A program made the position numbers and the translations under genes. Under the pieces are notes generated by a model. The model was not told the DNA's origin, did not search any database, and was given only the letters and a program-made list of their open reading frames with translations. 14,125 nucleotides of DNA from Nanobdellota archaeon (lineage in GTDB: Archaea; Nanobdellota; Nanobdellia; Pacearchaeales; GW2011-AR1), in NCBI GenBank assembly GCA_018830905.1, contig JAHJRM010000058.1:1-14125 (forward strand), in the 5' to 3' direction. Below, one piece after another: positions 1 through 6,034 of the stretch. Numbering within the stretch: position 1 is the stretch's first letter; the number at the start of each line of letters is the position of its first letter.

Positions 1-171
1 CTGCTGTGCGAAGTTGGGAGTAGGGCGACTTCGTGGTAGGCGGTAGCTTGAAAATTAATCTGCTGTGCGAAGTTGGGAGTAGGGCGACTTCGTGGTAGGC
101 GGTAGCTTGAAAATTAATCTGCTGTGCGAAGTTGGGAGTAGAATAATTTCGCGATAAGCAGTAAATTGTAA
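1..171. repeat. 59-bp tandem repeat, two identical units and one decayed unit
   Basis: Units lie at 1-59 and 60-118 and are identical. A third begins at 119, matches for 23 bases (119-141), then diverges over 142-172. Each intact unit holds the inverted pair CGAAGT/ACTTCG around a 13-base loop, so it can fold as a hairpin. Unique spacers are absent, so this is a minisatellite and not a CRISPR. The array is cut by the window edge and may extend upstream. Confidence 0.9.
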
Positions 172-172
172 A

Positions 173-188
173 GGGTGGGTTGGGTGGG
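173..188 (+). other. predicted G-quadruplex motif
   Basis: The 16 bases GGGTGGGTTGGGTGGG contain four G3 tracts with loops of 1, 2 and 1 bases, a classic compact parallel G-quadruplex pattern. It lies 56 bases beyond the 3' end of tRNA-Arg, with the G strand opposite the tRNA transcript. Whether it folds in the cell is not shown by sequence. Confidence 0.75.
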
Positions 189-202
189 AGACTCGGCTTC
201 GC

Positions 203-227
203 CGTGCGAAATCGTGAGTAGGGTGGG
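203..227. repeat. degenerate fourth copy of the tandem-repeat head
   Basis: The stretch beginning CGTGCGAAATCGTGAGTAGG aligns without gaps to the first part of the 59-bp unit (TGTGCGAAGTTGGGAGTAGG), with about five differences. Just before it, CGGCTTCGCCG (194-204) is a short perfect hairpin. I read this as an older remnant of the same array, separated from the third unit by the G-rich run at 173-188. Confidence 0.55.
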
Positions 228-243
228 AACGCCTTATAAGAAA

Positions 244-315
244 TAAGCCCGGAGGGATTCGAACCCCCATCAACAGGGCCGAAACCTGTTATCCTATCCA
301 TTGAACGACGGGCCT
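244..315 (-). tRNA. tRNA-Arg (anticodon TCG)
   Basis: Read on the minus strand it folds as a full cloverleaf of 72 bases. The 7-bp acceptor stem is AGGCCCG/CGGGCTT, with one G-U pair. The D stem is GTTC/GGAT around a loop with the GG pair. The anticodon stem ACAGG/CCTGT encloses TTTCGGC, giving anticodon UCG (codon CGA, Arg). The variable loop is 5 bases and the T arm is GGGGG-TTCGAAT-CCCTC. The discriminator is A at 244. CCA is not encoded, as is usual in archaea. There is no intron. Confidence 0.95.
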
Positions 316-340
316 ATAAGATAAGTGAACAAATTGAGTT

Positions 341-350
341 TTTATTTTTA
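341..350 (-). promoter_or_regulatory. TATA-like box for tRNA-Arg
   Basis: On the minus strand this reads TAAAAATAAA and is centred about 30 bases before the first base of the mature tRNA. That is the expected archaeal distance with a short 5' leader. It is divergent from the neighbouring protease promoter at 365-373. Confidence 0.45.
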
Positions 351-364
351 TTGTTCTACCTTAA

Positions 365-373
365 TTTTAAAAA
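365..373 (+). promoter_or_regulatory. TATA-like box for the HtrA-like gene
   Basis: TTTTAAAAA is centred 26 bases before the ATG at 395. This favours a leaderless transcript starting at that ATG over the upstream in-frame ATG at 380, which would sit only about 11 bases from the box centre. Confidence 0.6.
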
Positions 374-394
374 CCTCCTATGCTAATTAATAGC

Positions 395-1303
395 ATGAAA
401 AAAGAGAGACCGATTGTCCATCATCAAATAACACTAAAAAGACATCACAAGTGGCTCATCGGGAGTTTCACAACGATAGTAGTTCTGTTCATGATTATTA
501 TGAGCATCTTTGTTTACATGATTTTAATAAAACAAGAAGTAAACTACAACGCGCTAAATCAGAAAATAAGTAATCTCAATAAAGAGATGCAATCAAATGT
601 CAATGCTCTATCAGAAGGATTGATTGCAACAAATGAAAACGTAATTCAACTAGGTTCAAACATTGGAACAATAACCAATGAATTCGACCTGCTTAAAGCG
701 TCGGTTGGAGAAGACTTTTCTGGAATAATTGATAAAATAGTTCCATCAGTCGTCACAATAAGAACTGATTCCGGACAAGGAACAGGGTTCATAGTTAACA
801 GAGATGGTTATATAGTAACAAACGCACATGTTCTAGCAGACAGCCAAGGAACTCTTGCAACAGGAATATACGCCATTACTTCTGACCAAAGATCAATTGA
901 TGCAATATTCATTGGGTACGATGGAGACCTAGACATAGCTCTTCTAAAAATTGAAGGAATCTATAATGAAGTAGAATTCGGAGACTCAAACGACATTCAG
1001 GTAGGAGAAAAAGTAATTGCGATAGGAAATCCATTAGGACTTCAATTCTCAGTCTCACAAGGAATTGTCTCTGCAATAAACAGAGAAGGGGCAAACGGAA
1101 TAAAAGCATACATACAAACTGACGCAGCACTAAACCCCGGAAACTCTGGAGGACCACTAATAAACACTAAGGGAAAAGTCATAGGAATAAATAATTTCAA
1201 AGTTGGCACAGCAGAAAGTCTTGGTTTTGCCCTAGAATCAGATTATATAGTAGATGTAATAAATAAAATTTCAGAAGAAGCTTTAGGAGAAGCACTCTTG
1301 TAA
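395..1303 (+). CDS. HtrA/DegP-like membrane-anchored serine protease without PDZ domain
   Basis: A trypsin-fold serine protease of the HtrA (S1C) family, which degrades or manages misfolded proteins outside the membrane. From the ATG at 395 it has 302 residues. A short basic N-terminus is followed by one membrane helix (about 21-45) and a helical, probably coiled-coil stalk (50-105). The protease domain runs from about 110 to the end. The catalytic triad is complete: His145 in TNAHVL, Asp180 in DLDIALLK and Ser251 in PGNSGGPL. The chain ends about 45 residues after the Ser, so the PDZ domain of most HtrA proteins is absent, and the stalk may act in oligomerisation instead. An in-frame ATG at 380 would add five residues, but promoter spacing favours 395. 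It is followed one base later by a lipoprotein gene. Confidence 0.88.
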   Translation: MKKERPIVHHQITLKRHHKWLIGSFTTIVVLFMIIMSIFVYMILIKQEVNYNALNQKISNLNKEMQSNVNALSEGLIATNENVIQLGSNIGTITNEFDLLKASVGEDFSGIIDKIVPSVVTIRTDSGQGTGFIVNRDGYIVTNAHVLADSQGTLATGIYAITSDQRSIDAIFIGYDGDLDIALLKIEGIYNEVEFGDSNDIQVGEKVIAIGNPLGLQFSVSQGIVSAINREGANGIKAYIQTDAALNPGNSGGPLINTKGKVIGINNFKVGTAESLGFALESDYIVDVINKISEEALGEALL

Positions 1304-1304
1304 A

Positions 1305-1727
1305 ATGAAAATTCTCAAATCTCTCGCACTTGCCACAACCCTTACTCTTTATGCATGCATACCTCAATCAGAAATAACATTCCAAGAAACAGTCAGACAT
1401 TTTTCAAGACCAGAAATAACAGCGAAACAATATTCAATTGAAGATCCTACAAACAAATTAAAAAAAGAAATCCTCGCCTCAGAAGACATACAAGGAGATT
1501 CACTAGACGCTCTCTTAGATAAATACGATGAAGAAAGAATAATAGCAAAGGTCGAAAGCAACCATTACTCAACTGTCATTTCACTAGAATTCTCTTCAGA
1601 AAGAAAAACATACTCAATAAGATTTTATGATGATGGAAACGATGGGGAATTTGACACATTAAGGGAAAGACCAAAACACACTTATCAAATCGCTAAAAAA
1701 TTACTAGAAACAAATCATGAAGAATGA
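1305..1727 (+). CDS. small predicted lipoprotein, unknown function
   Basis: 140 residues. The N-terminus is a basic start, a hydrophobic core and a lipobox-like LYAC with Cys18, as in bacterial-type lipoproteins exported and anchored by lipid. The mature part is charged and mostly hydrophilic. Near residues 107-117 is an acidic, glycine-rich stretch, DDGNDGEFD, similar to calcium-binding loops, though this is only a resemblance. I do not recognise a family. The start codon lies one base after the protease stop (TAA-A-ATG), so the two genes are almost surely co-transcribed. The protein could be a partner or adaptor of the HtrA-like protease at the cell surface. That role is inferred from position only. 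Confidence 0.75.
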   Translation: MKILKSLALATTLTLYACIPQSEITFQETVRHFSRPEITAKQYSIEDPTNKLKKEILASEDIQGDSLDALLDKYDEERIIAKVESNHYSTVISLEFSSERKTYSIRFYDDGNDGEFDTLRERPKHTYQIAKKLLETNHEE

Positions 1728-1733
1728 TAAAAG

Positions 1734-1741
1734 TTTAATAA
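1734..1741 (+). promoter_or_regulatory. TATA-like box for proS
   Basis: TTTAATAA is centred about 25-26 bases before the proS ATG at 1763, as expected for a leaderless archaeal transcript. It begins only 7 bases after the lipoprotein stop codon. Confidence 0.6.
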
Positions 1742-1762
1742 CATCTAATCAGATTTATAAAC

Positions 1763-3217
1763 ATGACAAAAAACAAGCAAGACAACAAGGGTCTAACAGT
1801 AAAAAAGAATGAGAACTTCAGTGAATGGTATTCTCAAATAATCGAAAAAGCTGAATTAGTAGAGATAAGAACCGGGATGAAGGGTTTTATTGTTATCCGA
1901 CCTTGGGGGACGCAGACAATAGAAAAGATGTACGAATTCTATGAAGAAGAGCTTCAAAAAAACAAACACAAACCAGTCATAATGCCCACCCTCATTCCAG
2001 AATCAAATTTGAAAAAAGAATCTAGCCATGTTCAAGGTTTCACGCCAGAAGTTTTTTGGCTAAAAACAAAAACCGACGAAGAAAAATTAGCACTAAGACC
2101 CACAAGCGAAACACTTTTCACACCAATGTTCAAACTCTGGATAAGAAGTCACAGAGATCTTCCAATGAAACTATATCAGAGATGTCAAGTCTTCCGTCTT
2201 GATACAAAAGCAACAAGACCACTAATTAGGGGTCGTGAATTCCATTGGATAGAAGCTCACGATGCATTCGCCACAAAAGCCGAGGCCGAAGCCCAAGTCC
2301 AAGAAGACATTAGAATGACTGAAGATATAATGCATCAAAAGTTCTGTGTGCCGTCCCTCCCTCTGAAAAGACCAGAATGGGACAAATTCGCAGGCGCAGA
2401 ATACACTATCGGCTCCGATTCATTAATGCCCGACGGAAAACTGATACAGCAACCATCAACACATCTTATGGGACAAAAATTCTCTAAGGCATTCGATGCT
2501 AAATTCAAAAACGAAAAAGGCCAAGAAGAGTATCTCTGGACAACTGCCTACGGTCCAGCAATGTCAAGAATCCTCGTATCAATAATTTCCCTTCATGGAG
2601 ATGATACTGGATTAGTCATTCCTTTCTGCCTCGCACCAACACAGATAGTAATCGTCCCAATTTACAAAAAAGAGAATCAAGAAAAAATAATGAAATATGC
2701 AGAAGAAATAAAAAATAAACTAAAAGAGTTCAGAGTTGAAATTGATGATAGAGATGCCTATAACCCAGGATGGAAATTCAACGAATGGGAACTAAAAGGA
2801 GTTCCATTCCGAATTGAAATTGGAGAAAAGGAAATGAAAAACAAAGAGATAACCCTTTTCCACAGAGATACAAAAAACAAAGAAACACTTCCCGTAGGAA
2901 AACTAAACAACATAAAAGAATACTCTGAAGATTTTGACAAGAGGCTAAAAAATCAAGCAGATAAATTTTTCAAAAGCAGATTAACAAATTGCAAAACAAA
3001 GGGAGAACTCAAGGAAGCAATGAATAATGGAAAGATTGCAAGAGTAGAATTCTGTTCAACAAAATCAGAAGGTTTGCCCTGTGCAGAAATCATTGAAAAA
3101 GAAGTAAACGCCGACGTTAGAGGAACTCTAGCAAACAAGAAAGAAACTCCCAAGGGAAAATGCATAATTTGCAATAAAAAAGCGAACGAAATCGTTTACA
3201 TCGGACGGAGCTACTGA
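1763..3217 (+). CDS. proS: prolyl-tRNA synthetase, archaeal/eukaryal type
   Basis: Class IIa aminoacyl-tRNA synthetase that charges tRNA-Pro in the cytoplasm. 484 residues, the usual length of the archaeal type, with no editing (INS) insertion between motifs 2 and 3. Visible landmarks are the motif 1 region (KPVIMPTLIPES, about 69-80), motif 2 (QVFRLDTKATRPLIRGREFH, from about 139) and motif 3 (GPAMSRILVSII, from 264). The HGTP anticodon-binding domain starts near LAPTQIVIVPI (about 290). The C-terminal zinc-binding domain carries Cys431, Cys440, Cys467 and Cys470, and the chain ends in Tyr484. A C-terminal Tyr is typical of this ProRS class. The leaderless promoter supports the ATG at 1763. 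The gene is intact with all motifs present. Confidence 0.97.
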   Translation: MTKNKQDNKGLTVKKNENFSEWYSQIIEKAELVEIRTGMKGFIVIRPWGTQTIEKMYEFYEEELQKNKHKPVIMPTLIPESNLKKESSHVQGFTPEVFWLKTKTDEEKLALRPTSETLFTPMFKLWIRSHRDLPMKLYQRCQVFRLDTKATRPLIRGREFHWIEAHDAFATKAEAEAQVQEDIRMTEDIMHQKFCVPSLPLKRPEWDKFAGAEYTIGSDSLMPDGKLIQQPSTHLMGQKFSKAFDAKFKNEKGQEEYLWTTAYGPAMSRILVSIISLHGDDTGLVIPFCLAPTQIVIVPIYKKENQEKIMKYAEEIKNKLKEFRVEIDDRDAYNPGWKFNEWELKGVPFRIEIGEKEMKNKEITLFHRDTKNKETLPVGKLNNIKEYSEDFDKRLKNQADKFFKSRLTNCKTKGELKEAMNNGKIARVEFCSTKSEGLPCAEIIEKEVNADVRGTLANKKETPKGKCIICNKKANEIVYIGRSY

Positions 3218-3318
3218 ATCATAAAATAAAGTTCATTCTCCATTCTAAGAGTAATCTCTACAAGTTCACTAAGCTCCCTCTCTAAAATCTGTCTCTCTTC
3301 TGTCTCTTTCTGTTGCAT
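3211..3318 (-). CDS. possible 35-residue coiled-coil microprotein
   Basis: A minus-strand frame starting at ATG 3318 encodes MQQKETEERQILERELSELV and 15 further residues, ending YFMIQ. The frame stays open back to a TAG near 3365, and a TTG at 3339 would add LSALKNA, which continues the amphipathic helix. The product would be one charged, leucine-spaced helix. Its stop overlaps the last 7 bases of proS, tail to tail. I see no convincing ribosome-binding site. The amphipathic pattern argues for coding, but the length is too small to be sure. Confidence 0.35.
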   Translation of the reverse strand: MQQKETEERQILERELSELVEITLRMENELYFMIQ

Positions 3319-3594
3319 TGCATTTTTTAAAGCAGACAATAAAATCAGTTTAATCTGGATTGACTAATCTAAGAATAAATTCAATTCAACCCAGATCTGA
3401 AGAACTGAATTAAATTGAACACTTTGGGTATTTAATAGATGTGACTCCAAACACAGCACCCAGAAGTAGGTTCATCCAATTTCTAAAACTCCTACTGGAA
3501 ACATGTTCGAAATCCATAACAAACAAACTCTAAAGAAGTATTTATAGTTTTCTATGATTCGCATATCAAGAAAATCAACCCTCCTTAATACTTA

Positions 3595-3660
3595 CTCGCT
3601 ACGCTCGCAAACAACCAAAGAAATAACAATTAATAATTCATGATTTTACAGACTTAACTA
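3595..3660 (+). repeat. dispersed intergenic element, copy 1
   Basis: The head CTCGCTACGCTCGCAAAC (3595-3612) is identical over 18 bases to the head of copy 2. The tail TGATTTTACAGACTTAACT begins at 3641, leaving 32 bases between the last CTCGC and the tail. The spacer is AT-rich and begins AAACAACCAAAGAAATAA, close to the AAACCAACAAAAATAAA of copy 2. Confidence 0.65.
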
Positions 3661-3746
3661 TTTCCTCAAGCGAAAATCCTGGCAAAGCCAAATTTGAGCC
3701 AATCACGAACAGAGTGAGTCTAACTTAGAAGAGGGTGACTTGTCAG

Positions 3747-3762
3747 GGAGAATACTTTCTCC
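3747..3762. other. perfect 6-bp stem-loop
   Basis: GGAGAA-TACT-TTCTCC forms a six-pair hairpin with a 4-base loop. It lies between copies 1 and 2 of the dispersed element and beside an inverted GC-rich head at 3771-3790. Function unknown; neither strand has a T-run right after the stem. Confidence 0.4.
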
Positions 3763-3770
3763 ATACGAAT

Positions 3771-3790
3771 TGCGAGCCGAAGGCGAGCGG
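3771..3790 (-). repeat. inverted GC-rich head of the dispersed element
   Basis: TGCGAGCCGAAGGCGAGCGG has, on the minus strand, the same GCTCGC-spacer-GGCTCGC head as copies 3 and 4. The expected tail is not found at the usual 30-32 bases. A TCTAAGTTAGAC-like stretch occurs further on (near 3718-3730), so this may be a decayed or rearranged copy. Confidence 0.4.
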
Positions 3791-3826
3791 TAACTATTTC
3801 TTCCAACAATCCAATCTAATACCCAG

Positions 3827-3890
3827 CTCGCTACGCTCGCAAACCAACAAAAATAAACAGGAACCTAACTTGATTTTACTAGATTAATTT
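3827..3890 (+). repeat. dispersed intergenic element, copy 2
   Basis: The head CTCGCTACGCTCGCAAAC (3827-3844) is identical to copy 1. The tail TGATTTTACTAGATTAATTT (3871-3890) starts 30 bases after the last CTCGC. A shared TAATAC just before the head in both copies suggests the element begins slightly upstream. It ends about 35 bases from the stop codon of the DHH gene, so it lies in that gene's 3' flank. Confidence 0.65.
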
Positions 3891-3925
3891 GGCTCTTGGT
3901 TCCAGGATGGAGCGGATGGGAAAGA

Positions 3926-4969
3926 TTATTTCAATTCCGCTTCCAACCTCTCCCTAAATCTTTCAACATCATTTGAATTCAACTGCCCACCAATAGCATT
4001 TTCATGCCCGCCACCGCGCGCTCCATCAATGCCTTCTATCGCGTGCCGAAAGAGTTCCCTCACCCCCTTACCCCTCATGGAAATATTAACTTTAGAACCT
4101 TTATTGTACAAGACAACAATGATTTTATCTTTAAACAAATAACTCAATTCATTAGATAAATCCCCACTAATACTCAAATCCCCCCTGTATTGGAAAAAAA
4201 CCAGCTTCCCAAAAATCCCTTCCGAAGAAATCGCTTTCTGAAGAAGCTTTTTATACTTCGAATCAACCTGCTTATAACGATAATGCATAGTCTGATTTCC
4301 GGGGGTCTCCTCAAGAACTTCATACGGGCTCCCCGCACCCAACAAAAACCTGAGCATATTCATAACATTAGTAGTCCTATCCTTCAAACCAAAATTAATC
4401 ATCTTCGCAATTTTCCCTATAGGAGATTTATAATAAATGTCAAAAGGGTCTCTGGAAGAAAGTGCCAAATCAGGATATTTCCTTTCAAAGTCAGAATACT
4501 CCTCCGGGACAAATCTGTCTGAAACACAACCAGCGACCAAAATCCACAAGTCTTCAATCCGGTCTGCAATTTGATAGCAAAGGGCAGTGACCGGCTCACA
4601 ACTCTTCTTTTTGTTAAACAAAGGATTGTAATAATGGACATAAGAAGGAACATTTTTTTTATCAACCAAATGATGGTCAATCCACACAACATTAACACCC
4701 GCCCTTTCTGCTTCCTCAAAGAACTTATCTGAAACAACCGGCTTATCCAAAATAAAAATATAATCTGCTTCAAACTCCTTCACTTTACGAAAATAGTCCT
4801 CAACAAAATCAGGGAAAGATTTTATCGGAACACCTTTTCCACGACCAAGGTACTTTTGAAGCAAAAGAAAAGAACAAACCCCATCCGCATCATTATCAAA
4901 GAAAAAAATCGGATTCTGTGCCCGCTCCAAATGTTCTCTAATCTCCACAATCTGTTTTTTAGTAAGCAT
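3926..4969 (-). CDS. DHH/DHHA1-family phosphoesterase (RecJ/nanoRNase-like)
   Basis: A cytoplasmic metal-dependent phosphoesterase or exonuclease of the DHH superfamily, which includes archaeal RecJ-like nucleases and small-RNA or cyclic-dinucleotide hydrolases. From the ATG at 4969 it has 347 residues. The metal-binding motifs are DNDADG (25-30), Asp75 in FILDKP and Asp98-His99-His100 in WIDHH, with GCVSD further on. The C-terminal DHHA1 domain ends with the substrate-binding GGGHENAIGG (319-328). A TTG at 4984 is in frame, but the TATA box at 4991-4998 is centred 26 bases from the ATG at 4969, which fits a leaderless start there. The exact substrate (ssDNA, RNA or dinucleotide) cannot be assigned from motifs alone. 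No obvious operon partner. Confidence 0.9.
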   Translation of the reverse strand: MLTKKQIVEIREHLERAQNPIFFFDNDADGVCSFLLLQKYLGRGKGVPIKSFPDFVEDYFRKVKEFEADYIFILDKPVVSDKFFEEAERAGVNVVWIDHHLVDKKNVPSYVHYYNPLFNKKKSCEPVTALCYQIADRIEDLWILVAGCVSDRFVPEEYSDFERKYPDLALSSRDPFDIYYKSPIGKIAKMINFGLKDRTTNVMNMLRFLLGAGSPYEVLEETPGNQTMHYRYKQVDSKYKKLLQKAISSEGIFGKLVFFQYRGDLSISGDLSNELSYLFKDKIIVVLYNKGSKVNISMRGKGVRELFRHAIEGIDGARGGGHENAIGGQLNSNDVERFRERLEAELK

Positions 4970-4990
4970 TAGAATAAAAAACAAATAAAG

Positions 4991-4998
4991 TATTTAAA
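4991..4998 (-). promoter_or_regulatory. TATA-like box for the DHH gene
   Basis: On the minus strand it reads TTTAAATA, centred 26 bases before the ATG at 4969. The head of dispersed element copy 3 starts only three bases upstream of it, so the element abuts the core promoter. Confidence 0.6.
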
Positions 4999-5000
4999 AC

Positions 5001-5090
5001 GCTCGCCTTCTGCCTACCACGAAGTCGCTCGGGCTCGCATAATAATCACAAATCTCAGATAGTTCTTGTATGATTTTACTAAGTTAATTT
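5001..5090 (+). repeat. dispersed intergenic element, copy 3, with tandem-repeat fragment inside
   Basis: Two GCTCGC heads (5001-5006 and 5034-5039) are followed after 31 bases by the tail TGATTTTACTAAGTTAATTT (5071-5090). Between the heads, CTGCCTACCACGAAGTCGC (5010-5028) matches the reverse complement of 25-43 in the 59-bp tandem repeat at 18 of 19 bases. The spacer contains AATAATCACAAATC, also found in copy 4. It fills the gap between deoxyhypusine synthase and the DHH gene. Confidence 0.65.
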
Positions 5091-5122
5091 AGGGTTGGGC
5101 AGGGGGACACTTTCCTCCTAAA

Positions 5123-6034
5123 TTACTCAGCCCCAGCCAAAATCAACGGCAAAGCAATCGTCGCGTCGCAATTAACGTCTACAAAATCCGCATTACTTTC
5201 CATTTTGCCCCAACTAATTCCCTCTTTCAACGACGCTCCAGAACTCCCGCCGGGTTCTGCCCTGTCCGTAGTTATCTGAATACCATACTGTGCTCCCTTG
5301 GAAAATTGCAGACTTTGCTGGATAAAATTCTTCGGAACTCCTCCACCAACATAAATAATCCCTCTTTTCTTAGCAGTCCAAGAAATATCAATTATCTCTT
5401 TCATATCTTCAAAAGCATCAATAAATATTTCCTCCCCCGCAACCTTCCTTCCCCAAATCATCAATCCAATCCCAGAATCTGCAAGTGCAGGACAAAACAA
5501 AGGAATCTTCTTCTCATAACATTTCTTAAGTATGCAATCTTCAGCCGTCCCGGGACAAATCTCTCCGATTTTCCACAAAAATTCTTTTATTGTCTTACAC
5601 CATTTCAAAACTTCCCAATTCTCTTCAAAAAAATCTTCCAATTTTCCATAAACACTATTCGGCATCGCAACATTATACATTCTATCCAAACCTTTCTTAT
5701 TCAAATCTTCATCATCAAAATCTCCTTCTTTTGAATCAATAAAAAAATGATTAAAACCAAGAGCTTCAATTAAATCATGAGTCAAAGTTGCGCCAGTGCA
5801 AACAAAAACATCAGTAAAATCAAGCATATCAAGAATAACACCCTTCATTCCTGCAGGAACCATCGCGCCTGCCTGCCCAAAAAAAATCTTGCAATCTTTA
5901 TCAGATTTCATTTTCTTTAAAATCACTGATGCTTGTGAAACACTCCTGGCACCAAACCCGACACCACCCATTCTCTCAACGAGGTCAGAAACTTTCATTC
6001 CTTTATTCAACTTCAAACCTTTAATCTTTCTCAT
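5123..6034 (-). CDS. dys: deoxyhypusine synthase
   Basis: Transfers the aminobutyl group of spermidine, NAD-dependently, to a lysine of translation factor aIF5A, the first step of hypusine formation. 303 residues, slightly shorter than many homologues but complete. Family marks include GQAGAMVPAGMKGVILDM (about 54-71), VFVCTGATLTHDLIEALG (about 76-93) and YVGGGVPKNFIQQ. The spermidine/NAD region is YGIQITTDRAEPGGSSGA. Lys277 in SWGKM is at the position of the catalytic lysine that forms the enzyme-imine intermediate. The start overlaps the stop of the upstream SpeD-like gene by 4 bases (ATGA) and a GAGGG lies just before it, so translation is probably coupled. The pair links polyamine synthesis directly to its use. 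Confidence 0.96.
   Translation of the reverse strand: MRKIKGLKLNKGMKVSDLVERMGGVGFGARSVSQASVILKKMKSDKDCKIFFGQAGAMVPAGMKGVILDMLDFTDVFVCTGATLTHDLIEALGFNHFFIDSKEGDFDDEDLNKKGLDRMYNVAMPNSVYGKLEDFFEENWEVLKWCKTIKEFLWKIGEICPGTAEDCILKKCYEKKIPLFCPALADSGIGLMIWGRKVAGEEIFIDAFEDMKEIIDISWTAKKRGIIYVGGGVPKNFIQQSLQFSKGAQYGIQITTDRAEPGGSSGASLKEGISWGKMESNADFVDVNCDATIALPLILAGAE

Larger units (their letters stand above)
3319..3925. other. long non-coding interval between convergent proS and DHH genes
   Basis: About 600 bases with no convincing gene. It contains an imperfect inverted repeat centred on the palindrome CAGATCTG (3392-3399, arms about 3380-3420), and an AGTAGG/CCTACT pair near 3465-3496 downstream of a TATA-like TATTTAATA around 3428-3437. 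It also has a perfect 6-bp hairpin at 3747-3762 and two copies of a dispersed intergenic element with a third, inverted GC-rich head between them. An unannotated small RNA is possible, but nothing matches a known RNA family by eye. Confidence 0.5.

Noticed and set aside
1..171. CRISPR array
   Set aside because: The 59-bp units abut each other directly with no unique spacers, and no cas gene is present; it is a plain tandem repeat.
55..273. 72-residue reading frame on the minus strand
   Set aside because: It runs through the tandem repeat and into the tRNA gene; the peptide repeats follow from the DNA repeats, and there is no promoter or start signal.
374..379. CCTCCT just before the first ATG of the protease gene as a regulatory site
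   Set aside because: It is a Shine-Dalgarno only on the opposite strand, where no protein gene follows; taken as chance.
3553..3642. 29-residue plus-strand frame in the proS-DHH gap
   Set aside because: It runs through a dispersed repeat, has no properly spaced promoter and no protein-like pattern.
3595..5090. Insertion sequence or transposon
   Set aside because: No transposase, no terminal inverted repeats and no target duplication can be seen; the repeats are short, so I call them intergenic elements only.
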